A stretch of 64,000 nucleotides of DNA from Bacteroidia bacterium (GTDB taxonomy: Bacteria; Bacteroidota; Bacteroidia; J057): the NCBI GenBank assembly GCA_019695295.1, contig JAIBAH010000009.1, positions 1 through 64,000 on the forward strand. Reading direction: 5' to 3'. The notes under the pieces were generated by a model. The model saw nothing but the letters and a program-made list of their open reading frames with translations. It was not told where the DNA came from and did no database searches. The position numbers and the translations under genes are program-made. Shown here one piece after another: positions 50,566 through 59,727 of the stretch (position 1 is its first letter; each line of letters starts with the position of its first letter).

Positions 50566-50670
50566 TTTATTGTATGCAGGACAACACATTGCTTTCTTTC
50601 TGCGTCTTTATAAATAAGTACATCATTGTACTCCCTAAAGTAGGTTTCACCTTTTAATAATTCCCGTTTT

Positions 50671-51195
50671 ATGTCTAAAAAGTTATTGTTTATTTCCGTT
50701 TTTCTGGTACTTTTACTTGGCTGTCCCCGTAGTAACAAACTGAGTACAGATATGTGTATTTCCGGTATCACCGCTACTTTTGTTCCCCAACCGATAATGG
50801 ATTCAGCCTATTATCTTCAGATGGGAGTCTCCGGCGAAGTTGCGTATAACGGGTTTCCGGATTTTGGATTTGGAAATAGTGCGTATGCAATCATTTTACC
50901 GGTTGGTCAGCTATGCAGAAGTGTCAAAGATATTACCGTCACAAGTAATCGTGATTTTAACTCAATTCCGGCAGGGCAGGACCTTGGCGGAAAACTTGTC
51001 GTTTCCAGTAATGGTACAGAGGCCTTTGTGAATCTTCTGCCTTTTTCAATGCAAAAAGGGTCGGTTTTTCTGCCCGGCTACTACTTCCGGTTTACAGAGA
51101 CTCCACTGATAAAAAACCACGAATTTACCATCGTGCTAACCGATAGCAAAAATCAGCAGTTTACGGCAAGTACGGGGGAAATCATCTGGGAATAA
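50671..51195 (+). CDS. Lipoprotein of unknown function
   Basis: A 174-residue protein with signal peptide and lipobox LLLGC (Cys at 18), followed by PRSNKLSTDMC. The mature part is beta-rich with no recognised domain. Two further cysteines (MCISG and QLCRS) may pair. It stands alone between atpG and recQ. No function can be assigned. Confidence 0.7.
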   Translation: MSKKLLFISVFLVLLLGCPRSNKLSTDMCISGITATFVPQPIMDSAYYLQMGVSGEVAYNGFPDFGFGNSAYAIILPVGQLCRSVKDITVTSNRDFNSIPAGQDLGGKLVVSSNGTEAFVNLLPFSMQKGSVFLPGYYFRFTETPLIKNHEFTIVLTDSKNQQFTASTGEIIWE

Positions 51196-51519
51196 ATACA
51201 GTGATGGTCGGGATTGAAGGAATTCCGGACATAAAAACAGGCTGAATTTTTAGCTTGTTCTGTACATAAAAACCGAAAGAAACAGAAGGTTCGGTGTAAG
51301 TATAAGTGCGCCTGAAAAAAAATAGCAAAAAAATAGCAAAATTTTTATAAAAAATATTGCAGTTTCAGGAATTGATAGTATATTCAATGCCTGAATCACA
51401 AACCGATTGGATTTCCACAGAAATTCTTCAGGGTTTTTGAAGGTAAAAAATCAGGAGTTGGTTTGTAACTCAATGTAATACAGATTGTTATATTTTTTAA
51501 TATATAAAAAAACAAAAAA
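51196..51519. other. 324-bp gap upstream of recQ
   Basis: AT-rich with a short direct repeat AAAAAATAGC (twice, near 51321-51340). No matching -7 element, terminator or RNA was recognised, and the recQ promoter was not located. Confidence 0.4.
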
Positions 51520-53700
51520 GTGGTCACAGAAATTTCAATTCATAAAACCCTTAAGGAATATTTTGGGTATGATACATTCAGAGGGAAACAGGAAGAGGTC
51601 ATTAACAATTTGCTGGCGCAGAAGGATACCTTTGTGATTATGCCTACCGGGGCAGGGAAATCTTTGTGCTATCAGCTTCCCGCCCTTGTAATGGAAGGTA
51701 CAGCCCTCGTTATCTCTCCGCTGATTGCGTTGATGAAAAATCAGGTAGATCAAATGCAGGCACTGGGAATAGAAGCAGGTTTTCTGAATAGTAGTATGAG
51801 CAGGGGAGAGCAGGACGCTACCAAGCAAAAAGTGATGGAAGGAGTGATGAAACTGCTTTATGTAGCACCGGAATCCCTTGTAAGGGAGGAATTTGTGGAT
51901 TTTCTGAAATTATGTACAATTTCATTTGTGGCTGTTGACGAAGCGCATTGTATTTCTGAATGGGGACACGATTTCAGACCGGAATACCGCCGGATAAGAG
52001 AGATAATCAATCATCTGCCGCATATTCCTGTGATTACCCTCACCGCTACAGCTACCCCCAAAGTACGCCTCGATATTGTACAGAATCTACGGATAGAAGA
52101 AGCCAATATTTTTATCACAAGCTTTAACCGTCCCAATTTATATTATGAAATCCGCTATAAAATCAATGCAATTCCGGAAATCATTACCTTTATAAAAGGA
52201 CATATGAATAAATCCGGAATCATTTATTGTCTGAGCCGGAGAAAAGTGGAAGAAATAGCAGAGGTACTGAATGTAAACGGAATCAAAGCGGTGCCTTATC
52301 ATGCAGGGCTGGACGCAAGCACAAGAAGTAAGCATCAGGATATGTTTCTGAATGAGGATATTCATGTCGTTGTGGCTACGATAGCGTTTGGAATGGGGAT
52401 TGACAAGCCCGATGTCCGCTTTGTAATTCACTATGATGTACCCAAAAGTATAGAAGGATATTATCAGGAAACCGGACGCGCCGGAAGGGACGGACTCGAA
52501 GGAAACTGTATTCTGTTTTATGATTTCAATGACATACTGAAACTCGAAAAATTCATGAAGGATAAGTCTGTCAGTGAAAGGGAGGCCGGAAAACTGCTGC
52601 TTTACGAGATGGTTTCTTTTTGCGAATCAGGTACCTGCCGCCGCAGAACGATGCTTCATTATTTCGGGGAAACAGAAGAACTCAAAGAAGACCCCTGCCG
52701 GAAAATGTGCGATAATTGCCGCAGCCCGAAAGAGATGTTTGACGCTCAGGAAGCCGCTACTTTTGCGCTTCAGGCCGTAAAACAAACCGACGAACGTACA
52801 GGAGTAATTCATTTGATAAATATTCTTTTAGGTACTGCCAATCAGCAGGTTACGATTGCTGAACATGATAAACTCCCGGTATTCGGAAAAGGACTCGGAC
52901 TACTGGAAGAAAAAGCATGGAAAACGCTGTATAATCAGTTGATGGTGAATAATTTTCTGATTAAAGATATTCAGGACTACGGAATTATTAAACTCAGTGA
53001 TAAAGGAAAGGAATATCTGGAAAACCCTCAGCCCCTTCAGTTATACGTTCATAAAAATATGGATATCGGTCATCATGGTGACGACGGTGAATACGAAGAT
53101 TATACCTCGCATGATGAAATCCTCTTTGATAAACTCAAGACACTGGTCAGAAAAGTGGCTGCTGAAAAGAAAGTTCCGCCCTATGTCGTATTTTCTGAAC
53201 CTTCCCTTATTGATATGGCCACCAAATACCCTGTCTCCATGCAGGAATTGCAGAATATCTCAGGGGTTGGGCAGGGAAAAGCCGCCAAGTTCGGTGCGCC
53301 TTTTATCAAAATGATTAAGGATTATGTGGTAGAAAATGAAATTGAAAGAACGAGCGATATCGTGGTGCGTTCTACTGCAAAAAAATCTATGATCAAACTC
53401 TTTATCCTTCAGCATATTGACAGAAGAACCCCTCTCGATGAAATCGCTGAAATTAAAGGGATTACATTTGATGAAGTACTGGAAAACGTGGAGCAAATCG
53501 TACATTCCGGAACCAAAATCAATATAGATTATTTTATAGAGGAACTGATGGATGATGAAACCGTGGATGAAATCATGGATTACTTTATGGCCGCTCAAAG
53601 TGAATCACTCGAAGACGCAGAGAAAAAACTGGGAATGGCCTATACAATGGAGTTTATCCGCCTCGTAAGAATTAAGTTCTTCTCTGATTATGGAAACTAG
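51520..53700 (+). CDS. recQ: ATP-dependent DNA helicase RecQ
   Basis: A 726-residue 3'-5' DNA helicase. It starts at a GTG; there is no ATG near the conserved N-terminus (LKEYFGYDTFRGKQEE). Helicase motif I is MPTGAGKS with Lys47, motif II is VDEAHC, and the motif VI segment is YYQETGRAGRDG. The RQC zinc site has cysteines in GTCRRRTML and DPCRKMCDNC. The HRDC domain lies near residues 540-620 (KKVPPYVVFSEPSLIDMAT). The C-terminal part is about 100 residues longer than E. coli RecQ and contains an extra helix-turn-helix-like segment (KSMIKLFILQHIDRRTPLDE). It unwinds recombination and repair intermediates. It is monocistronic. Confidence 0.97.
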   Translation: MVTEISIHKTLKEYFGYDTFRGKQEEVINNLLAQKDTFVIMPTGAGKSLCYQLPALVMEGTALVISPLIALMKNQVDQMQALGIEAGFLNSSMSRGEQDATKQKVMEGVMKLLYVAPESLVREEFVDFLKLCTISFVAVDEAHCISEWGHDFRPEYRRIREIINHLPHIPVITLTATATPKVRLDIVQNLRIEEANIFITSFNRPNLYYEIRYKINAIPEIITFIKGHMNKSGIIYCLSRRKVEEIAEVLNVNGIKAVPYHAGLDASTRSKHQDMFLNEDIHVVVATIAFGMGIDKPDVRFVIHYDVPKSIEGYYQETGRAGRDGLEGNCILFYDFNDILKLEKFMKDKSVSEREAGKLLLYEMVSFCESGTCRRRTMLHYFGETEELKEDPCRKMCDNCRSPKEMFDAQEAATFALQAVKQTDERTGVIHLINILLGTANQQVTIAEHDKLPVFGKGLGLLEEKAWKTLYNQLMVNNFLIKDIQDYGIIKLSDKGKEYLENPQPLQLYVHKNMDIGHHGDDGEYEDYTSHDEILFDKLKTLVRKVAAEKKVPPYVVFSEPSLIDMATKYPVSMQELQNISGVGQGKAAKFGAPFIKMIKDYVVENEIERTSDIVVRSTAKKSMIKLFILQHIDRRTPLDEIAEIKGITFDEVLENVEQIVHSGTKINIDYFIEELMDDETVDEIMDYFMAAQSESLEDAEKKLGMAYTMEFIRLVRIKFFSDYGN

Positions 53701-53752
53701 TATAAAACCTGATTACTGAATTTAAAATGTATAAACTTAATCTTTAAACCTC

Positions 53753-54382
53753 ATGCAGTTTTTTTCTGAAATCACAAAACCGTTTGTGCTTTGTCTGCTT
53801 TTACTGGTTTCTGTCTGTCTGAACGCCCAGCTTTCCATGAAAAGTGTGGCTACGCTGGATCAGGGACAGTATCTTGAGATTAAAGTACCGGATTATAAAG
53901 TATTTTTGGGGGTAAAAGAACCCTCAAACTGGGTAGGAGACATGATAAAAGCCCCGGAATATTATTCGGTGGCGATGTTCTACCAAAACGAAAAATCCTT
54001 TAAGAGCGGAGGGGCTGTAATCAAGGTAACTGTTTACAAAAAAACAGACGAAAATACACTGGCTGACCTCGAATATGATTGGAAACGTTTCAAAAAAGAG
54101 AATTCAAAAGGAAAACAGAAGGATATTTTTATTCCCCATTCCGATTATGCTTCGTTTGGTAAAATGGCTTACGTAAACAAAAATATTTATGAATATATTA
54201 CTTACCTCAATCCCGGAAGAGAATTCGAAACAGGGGTACTTGTAAGAATGGAAATCCGGAACAGGGAAGCCACAAAGGCAGAATGGATGATTTATGAAGA
54301 AACGGTCCGCTCGATTCATCTGGCACCTGTGCTTGACTATGATGAAGCCCGTATTTATCCTGATATTCAGCCTGAAAATTAA
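53753..54382 (+). CDS. Exported protein of unknown function
   Basis: A 209-residue protein with a signal peptide (FVLCLLLLVSVCLNAQ). The mature part alternates beta strands and charged helices, with no recognised domain. It has only a few cysteines and no lipobox, so it may be a soluble periplasmic or surface protein. The gene begins 52 bp after the recQ stop on the same strand. There is no obvious terminator between them, so co-transcription is possible. Confidence 0.7.
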   Translation: MQFFSEITKPFVLCLLLLVSVCLNAQLSMKSVATLDQGQYLEIKVPDYKVFLGVKEPSNWVGDMIKAPEYYSVAMFYQNEKSFKSGGAVIKVTVYKKTDENTLADLEYDWKRFKKENSKGKQKDIFIPHSDYASFGKMAYVNKNIYEYITYLNPGREFETGVLVRMEIRNREATKAEWMIYEETVRSIHLAPVLDYDEARIYPDIQPEN

Positions 54383-54418
54383 TATCCTGAAAATATAGTT
54401 CTATATCAAAAAGAATCT

Positions 54419-54426
54419 TAACTTTG
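54419..54426 (+). promoter_or_regulatory. Putative -7 element of the acidic-tail protein gene
   Basis: TAACTTTG, 35 bp before the start codon. The -33 element is not clear. Confidence 0.4.
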
Positions 54427-54461
54427 TATCAAAATATTCCCAGCTAAAATAAATTAACATT

Positions 54462-54758
54462 ATGAGAACAAAATTCGTATTAAGAGCAAAAGACCTGAAT
54501 AAAAAGTGGCTTAAGGCTGTTCAGGCATTGTATGGAAAGCAGTCAATCGTTATTACCATTCAGACTGAGGAGGATTATGATATGGATTTTGAGTTTGGAG
54601 ATGACGATGAGTGGTGGGAGGAAGATGACCTTCTGGATGAGGAAGAAGAGGAGGGCGAAGAAGAAAAGGTTGAGGCTCCTGCTATGGAAGAGCCTGCCGT
54701 AAAAAAAACACGCGCTCCCAGAAAAAAAGCAACGGAAACTGATGAGAAACCGGAATAA
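54462..54758 (+). CDS. Small protein with antitoxin-like N-terminus, acidic middle and basic tail
   Basis: A 98-residue protein in three parts. Residues 1-40 (LRAKDLNKKWLKAVQALYGK) resemble small antitoxin-like proteins of Bacteroidota that begin with a beta-alpha-beta unit. Residues 41-75 are extremely acidic, including long runs of Asp/Glu and two Trp. The last 25 residues are Pro/Ala/Lys-rich (VKKTRAPRKKATE), like a histone-type tail. No toxin gene is adjacent, and the role is unknown; binding to a basic partner or DNA mimicry is conceivable. It has a strong terminator, so it is made from its own short transcript. Confidence 0.72.
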   Translation: MRTKFVLRAKDLNKKWLKAVQALYGKQSIVITIQTEEDYDMDFEFGDDDEWWEEDDLLDEEEEEGEEEKVEAPAMEEPAVKKTRAPRKKATETDEKPE

Positions 54759-54799
54759 TCTGTTCATCAGAAAAAATTTATTCAGATTAAAGTAAAATT

Positions 54800-54832
54800 A
54801 AAATAACCGAATCACTCCAGTTCGGTTATTTT
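54800..54832 (+). terminator. Terminator of the acidic-tail protein gene, overlapping the sucA promoter
   Basis: Perfect 12-bp stem AAAATAACCGAA/TTCGGTTATTTT with a 9-nt loop and a T-run. The sucA -7 element (54837-54844) starts 4 bp after it. Confidence 0.85.
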
Positions 54833-54836
54833 TTTG

Positions 54837-54844
54837 TAATTTTG
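54837..54844 (+). promoter_or_regulatory. Putative -7 element of sucA
   Basis: TAATTTTG, 112 bp before the start codon and directly after the terminator of the previous gene. The long leader shows no recognised riboswitch. Confidence 0.45.
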
Positions 54845-54955
54845 CGCCACTGAACATTCTGTCTTTTTTGGGGTTTATAGAGATATTTTCTCTCCTCAAG
54901 AAGAAAAGGATTTACCATTTTTGTAAAAAAAAAACAATCATAAAAACGCTGTAAT

Positions 54956-57727
54956 ATGCCGTCTTTCGATTATTTAAGCAACACAACACCGGAATTTATA
55001 GAACAGTTGTATCGCTCATACCGCGAAAATCCGGATTCTGTTACTCCTGACTGGAAAAGATTTTTTGAAGGATTTGAATTTGCCAGAACTTCCTTTGAAG
55101 GGGAAGAGGCAGAAACCCCCTCAACCGGAGTGTCAATGTCTTCCGGAGAGTTTAATGTAATCAATCTGATAAACGGATATCGTCAGAGAGGACATCTTTT
55201 TGCCGATACCAATCCGGTTATGCCCCGCAGAAAATATGCACCCGGCCTCGAAATTCAGCAATTTGGTCTTTCCGATGCCGACCTTGAGGTAAGTTTTTAT
55301 GCAGGAGAGGAACTGGGATTAGGCAAAGCCAAACTCAAAGATATCGTCACTATGCTCCAGGAAACCTATTGCGGTCATATTGGAGCTGAATATATGTATG
55401 TACGCGAGCCGGAAATGCTGAACTGGCTTAAGTCTATCATGGAAAAATCCCGGAATATTCCCCGTTTTGATGTCGAGAAAAGAAAAAGAATTCTGGGAAA
55501 ACTGATTCAGGGAGTGGCTTTTGAAGGATTTTTACATACAAAATTTGTAGGGCAGAAACGGTTTTCCCTTGAAGGAGCGGAGGCTTTGATTCCTGCCCTG
55601 GATGCCGTAATTGAAAAAGGGGCTTCTCTGGGAGTGGATGAATTCATCATCGGGATGGCACACCGGGGCCGCCTCAATGTATTGGCAAATATTCTTCATA
55701 AGGAATATGATGAAATTTTCGGAGAATTTGAAGGGCTCGAAAGCGGAGGCAAAGTAGTGATTGACGGGATGATGGTAACGGAATTTGCAGGAGATGTGAA
55801 GTATCATATGGGATACTCCAGCAATATTGCCACCGCAAACGGCAAAGAAGTACACCTGAGCCTTATGCCCAATCCTTCCCACCTCGAAACGGTAAGTGCA
55901 GTACTCGAAGGAGTAGCAAGAGCAAAAATAGACAGAAAATACAAAGATTTTTCTAAGCTTGCACCTATACTTATCCATGGAGATGCAGCCGTGGCAGGTC
56001 AGGGAATCGTCTATGAGGTAATTCAGATGTCTTTGCTTGAAGGATATAAAACAGGAGGAACAATTCACCTGATTATCAACAATCAGGTAGGGTTTACCAC
56101 CGGCTATCATGATGCCCGCTCCAGTACTTACTGTACGGATATCGCCAAGACAACTCTCTCTCCTGTGTTTCACGTAAACGGAGACGACTCCGAGGCTTTG
56201 GTATATGCGATTGAGCTTGCAGTGGAATTCCGTCAGAAATTTCAGCGCGATGTATTCATTGATATTTTATGCTACCGTCTCAGAGGGCATAATGAAGGGG
56301 ACGAGCCTTCTTTCACACAACCCCTCCTGTACAAAGCCATTAAAGGACATCCCAATCCGGCTCAGGTATATATCGAAAATCTGAAAAAATCCGGTGAGGC
56401 GGAAGTGGCGGAGATGGCAAAACAAATGGAAAAAGAATTTAAGTCTTTGCTTCAGTCTGAACTGGAAGAGGCTACCCATAAAAAATCAGTAGAAGGAATG
56501 CCTTATCTCAAAGGCGTCTGGGACGGAATCAGAAGGGTAAAACCGGAAGATTTTATGGGAGGAATAGTGCCCACTGGGGTAGAAAAGAAAAAGTTGCTGG
56601 AGCTTGTTGAAAAAATTCATCAGATTCCGGAAGGATTCAATGCCAATCCCAAACTCAGAAAGCTCTTCGATGAACGCATGAAGATGGCAAAAGAAAACCG
56701 GTTTGACTGGGCTCTGGGAGAATTGCTTGCCTACGCAACGCTGCTTACGGAAGGCTTCCCGATTCGCCTTAGCGGACAGGATGTGAAGCGCGGGACTTTC
56801 TCTCACCGTCACGCTGCGATTTTTGCCGAAGATACCGAACAGGAATATATCCCATTAAATCATATTCAGGATGAGCAGGCTAAATTTCAGGTATTTAACT
56901 CTCTGCTTTCCGAGTACGGAGTATTAGGGTTTGAATACGGATATTCTCTCGGACATCCGAACCAACTGGTAATATGGGAAGCTCAGTTTGGTGATTTTGC
57001 AAATGGTGCTCAGATTATCATGGACCAGTATATTTCCAGCGCTGAAACCAAATGGCAAAGAATGAGCGGACTCGTTCAGTTACTCCCCCACGGGTATGAA
57101 GGACAAGGTCCCGAACACAGCTCTGCCCGTATCGAAAGATATCTGGAATTGTGCGCAAGTAAAAATATGCAGATTTGTAATATCACTACTCCTGCCAACT
57201 ATTTCCATGTACTCCGCCGTCAGTTGCACAGAGAGTTCCGGATTCCGCTCGTAGTATTTTCTCCGAAAAAACTGCTCCGCTTCCCGGCCTGTGTAAGTCC
57301 TGTTGAGGATTTTGTACAGGGAGGGTTCATGGAAGTGATAGACGATTCTTTTGCCATTCCGGAAAAAGTAACCCGCATTCTTTTCTGCTCCGGTAAAATA
57401 TATTATGATTTGCTGGAACAGCAGCAGAAAGAGAACCGCACCGACGTGGCAATTGTAAGACTCGAGCAATTGTACCCGCTTCCTATCAATCAACTGCGTG
57501 AGGTAGTGGCAAAATACCCCAATGCCTCTTATCACTGGGTTCAGGAAGAACCCCGGAATATGGGCCCGTGGAGTTATATCCTCCGTATGCTGAGCGAAAT
57601 CAAAATCGAACCGATTTGTCGTAAGCCAAGTTCAAGCCCTGCAACCGGATTCCCCAAGCAGCATATTGCACAGCAACAGTATATCGTGAATTCTGCTTTT
57701 GGTTTGATTACCGAGAAAGTAAAATAA
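54956..57727 (+). CDS. sucA: 2-oxoglutarate dehydrogenase E1 component
   Basis: A 923-residue thiamine-diphosphate enzyme of the TCA cycle. It decarboxylates 2-oxoglutarate and passes succinyl groups to the E2 component. Family segments are the N-terminal E2-contact region (NTTPEFIEQLYRSYRENP), MAHRGRLNVL, the cofactor-binding GDAAVAGQGIVYE and INNQVGFTT, the catalytic-side segment RLSGQDVKRGTFSHRHA, and QLLPHGYEGQGPEHSSARIE. Length is typical. The E2 gene (sucB) is not adjacent in this window: a long hairpin ends the transcript and an unrelated glycosyltransferase gene follows. Confidence 0.97.
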   Translation: MPSFDYLSNTTPEFIEQLYRSYRENPDSVTPDWKRFFEGFEFARTSFEGEEAETPSTGVSMSSGEFNVINLINGYRQRGHLFADTNPVMPRRKYAPGLEIQQFGLSDADLEVSFYAGEELGLGKAKLKDIVTMLQETYCGHIGAEYMYVREPEMLNWLKSIMEKSRNIPRFDVEKRKRILGKLIQGVAFEGFLHTKFVGQKRFSLEGAEALIPALDAVIEKGASLGVDEFIIGMAHRGRLNVLANILHKEYDEIFGEFEGLESGGKVVIDGMMVTEFAGDVKYHMGYSSNIATANGKEVHLSLMPNPSHLETVSAVLEGVARAKIDRKYKDFSKLAPILIHGDAAVAGQGIVYEVIQMSLLEGYKTGGTIHLIINNQVGFTTGYHDARSSTYCTDIAKTTLSPVFHVNGDDSEALVYAIELAVEFRQKFQRDVFIDILCYRLRGHNEGDEPSFTQPLLYKAIKGHPNPAQVYIENLKKSGEAEVAEMAKQMEKEFKSLLQSELEEATHKKSVEGMPYLKGVWDGIRRVKPEDFMGGIVPTGVEKKKLLELVEKIHQIPEGFNANPKLRKLFDERMKMAKENRFDWALGELLAYATLLTEGFPIRLSGQDVKRGTFSHRHAAIFAEDTEQEYIPLNHIQDEQAKFQVFNSLLSEYGVLGFEYGYSLGHPNQLVIWEAQFGDFANGAQIIMDQYISSAETKWQRMSGLVQLLPHGYEGQGPEHSSARIERYLELCASKNMQICNITTPANYFHVLRRQLHREFRIPLVVFSPKKLLRFPACVSPVEDFVQGGFMEVIDDSFAIPEKVTRILFCSGKIYYDLLEQQQKENRTDVAIVRLEQLYPLPINQLREVVAKYPNASYHWVQEEPRNMGPWSYILRMLSEIKIEPICRKPSSSPATGFPKQHIAQQQYIVNSAFGLITEKVK

Positions 57728-57747
57728 ACACACACTATTATAATTAT

Positions 57748-57801
57748 AAGAGTATGTTTGTAAATCCCTCTTTTTTTACCGGGATTTGTAAACATACTCT
57801 T
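57748..57801 (+). terminator. Long hairpin after sucA
   Basis: A 21-bp inverted repeat with two mismatches (57748-57768 with 57781-57801) around a T-rich loop. It lies 20 bp past the sucA stop and most likely ends that transcript, although no long T-run follows. Confidence 0.6.
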
Positions 57802-57895
57802 ACCTTTTATTGCCTGAATCACGATAAAGTCATCACCAAACGGAGTTTTCAGGAATAAGTAATCGGACAAAAGTATCCTTATGCTAAAATGAGTT

Positions 57896-58017
57896 TTTTC
57901 ACGCAAAGCCACGGAGGCCGCAAAGAGAATATGTTTTACCCAACAAACTCAGCGCCTTTGCGCCTCTGCGAGAGATTATTTCACCTATTACCCAACAAAA
58001 CTCAGCGCCTTTGCGAA
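57896..58017. repeat. Cluster of CGCAAAG-type dispersed repeats
   Basis: The sequence includes CACGCAAAGCCACGGAGG and GCCGCAAAGAG. The unit ACCCAACAAACTCAGCGCC plus TTTGCG occurs twice (starting near 57948 and 58000, the second with one extra A). A related unit is at 25589-25615. Such units with CGCAAAG/CTTTGCG are widespread in non-coding DNA of several bacterial phyla. Confidence 0.5.
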
Positions 58018-58185
58018 AGACTAAATACAACCTTTGTCTGCGGTTTCTTTCAGAAATCGAAGATTCAGCGTAGCTAATGGTTTATTGTCCGTTTTTTTAT
58101 GGTCAGGTACTTAATAGTTTTATGCTTTGCGGAAAACAATGTATTTTTACAAAAACTTTATTGTTTTAATGCTTCATTCCTGAAT

Positions 58186-59727
58186 ATGCATAGAAAATTT
58201 CCGAATCTTACCCTTTTTCTGATGTTTGCTGTGCTGACGGGCATTGCCGGATGGGCCAGTTTATGGCAGGAGTGGTTATTTATGCCTCCCTGTTCCGTAC
58301 ACCAGTGGAGGCAGGCGGATGGGGCAGCACACGCCTGGAATTATTATATAAATCCTGATTTTTTCAGTCCTGAGATACAAAATCTTCAGACAAAAGGCGA
58401 CTCACATGCACTGGGGGAATTACCCCTTACCTACTGGATAGCAGGCTTAATCTCCCGGATAACAGGCTACAAAGTGTGGATACTGCGCTGGGTCAGTTTA
58501 TTTTTCTTCCTGAGTGGAGTGGGTTTATTCGGGAGAATGACACTAAAAATAACGAATTCTTTCTTTCGTGCCGGTATTGTCACGGGTGCCCTTCTCATTT
58601 CTCCTTTTCTCATGTATTATGCACCGGGTTATCTTCCTGATACTCCCGCTTTGGGTATGATACTGATAGCAGTGGCTTTGGGGTTTGAGGGAGTCGAAAA
58701 AGAAAATAAAATACTGATTTCCATTGCATTTGCCTTCGCTGCTGTTTCGGCAATGACCAAACTCACTTTTTTACTCGTTCCTTTTACTTTTTTAGGAGGA
58801 CTTATGGGATTGTATTTTTTCCCTGAATCAGGCAGAGATACGCCGAAACAGGACTTTCTGTACCGGAACAGACTTTTTTTTCTTTCAGGATTTTTCTTTT
58901 TAGTGCTTGCAGTTGTTGCTTTCCGGATTTGGGTGAGTCAATATAATCAGTCACACGGTTCCATTTATTATCTTGCAGGGACAAGGCCTGTATGGAACTA
59001 TACACTTCCGGAAATCAAAGGAATCCTGAGAGGAGTTTATTATATGACCAATAGTTACGCTTCGGCGGGGCTTTACGGATTATTTGTACTTTCCGTTTTG
59101 GCCATAATCAGGTTCAGGAAACAAATTCCGGGAATGCTGTCGGCTGTAATGCTAATTCATGCACTCGGCGTTTTGTGTATATTTTTATTGTGGTTCAGGA
59201 TGTTTCGGGAGCATGATTATTATGTAACCTGTATGATGACGTTTCCGTTACTCATTATCCTGATTGCAGCGATTTATACTCCTGAGGCCTTCCTGCAAAA
59301 AAACAGACTCATAAAAGGACTATTGCTTTTACTACTTGTTTTCGGATTGTATCAGACCCGAAGAGAAATCAGCAACCGGCTGAAAAACGAACCTGTATAT
59401 CACTCCTATCTCAAAGATACCCGGATACTGATGGAAATGCAAGAGGACTGGCTGACCCGAAAAGGATTTCCTGAAAATGCCCGTTTTTTATGTCCGGAGG
59501 ATATGTCTCCCAATACGCTTTTGCTCGGACTCAAAAGAAAAGGATATACCTTTAGTAATTTCGGGGACAGGATAAACCGCGACACGCTGGACAAATATCA
59601 GCATTATCATCAGATGAATTATCTTGTACTCACAGATAGTAGTTTGTATTCCCCGCTATACAGGGAGTATTTTCCCGTACAATTGCTGGAAATAAAAGGG
59701 CTTCTCCGGATTTACGGAAAAAACTAA
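58186..59727 (+). CDS. GT39-like membrane glycosyltransferase (ArnT/PMT type)
   Basis: About 513 residues from the ATG at 58186. A longer reading to 58099 would add 29 residues that do not look like part of the family. There are about ten to twelve hydrophobic segments. The first loop has the conserved VHQWRQADGAAHAWN, with Asp and Trp typical of polyprenyl-phosphate-sugar-using glycosyltransferases (family 39/83). A second loop has YAPGYLPDTPALG. It should move a sugar from a lipid carrier to a glycan, lipid or protein at the outer face of the inner membrane. The acceptor is unknown. The stop overlaps the convergent von Willebrand A gene by 4 bp. Confidence 0.85.
   Translation: MHRKFPNLTLFLMFAVLTGIAGWASLWQEWLFMPPCSVHQWRQADGAAHAWNYYINPDFFSPEIQNLQTKGDSHALGELPLTYWIAGLISRITGYKVWILRWVSLFFFLSGVGLFGRMTLKITNSFFRAGIVTGALLISPFLMYYAPGYLPDTPALGMILIAVALGFEGVEKENKILISIAFAFAAVSAMTKLTFLLVPFTFLGGLMGLYFFPESGRDTPKQDFLYRNRLFFLSGFFFLVLAVVAFRIWVSQYNQSHGSIYYLAGTRPVWNYTLPEIKGILRGVYYMTNSYASAGLYGLFVLSVLAIIRFRKQIPGMLSAVMLIHALGVLCIFLLWFRMFREHDYYVTCMMTFPLLIILIAAIYTPEAFLQKNRLIKGLLLLLLVFGLYQTRREISNRLKNEPVYHSYLKDTRILMEMQEDWLTRKGFPENARFLCPEDMSPNTLLLGLKRKGYTFSNFGDRINRDTLDKYQHYHQMNYLVLTDSSLYSPLYREYFPVQLLEIKGLLRIYGKN

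Larger units (their letters stand above)
57728..58185. other. 458-bp gap with a long hairpin and short repeats
   Basis: This gap lies between sucA and the glycosyltransferase gene. It contains the sucA hairpin (57748-57801) and a cluster of GCG/AAAG-rich repeats (57896-58017). No gene was recognised. Confidence 0.55.

Noticed and set aside
54845-54955. Possible riboswitch in the long sucA leader
   Set aside because: About 110 nt without any strong secondary structure or known motif seen.
57896-58017. CRISPR-like repeats
   Set aside because: Only two imperfect copies with about 50-bp spacing, no further regular spacing and no cas gene nearby.
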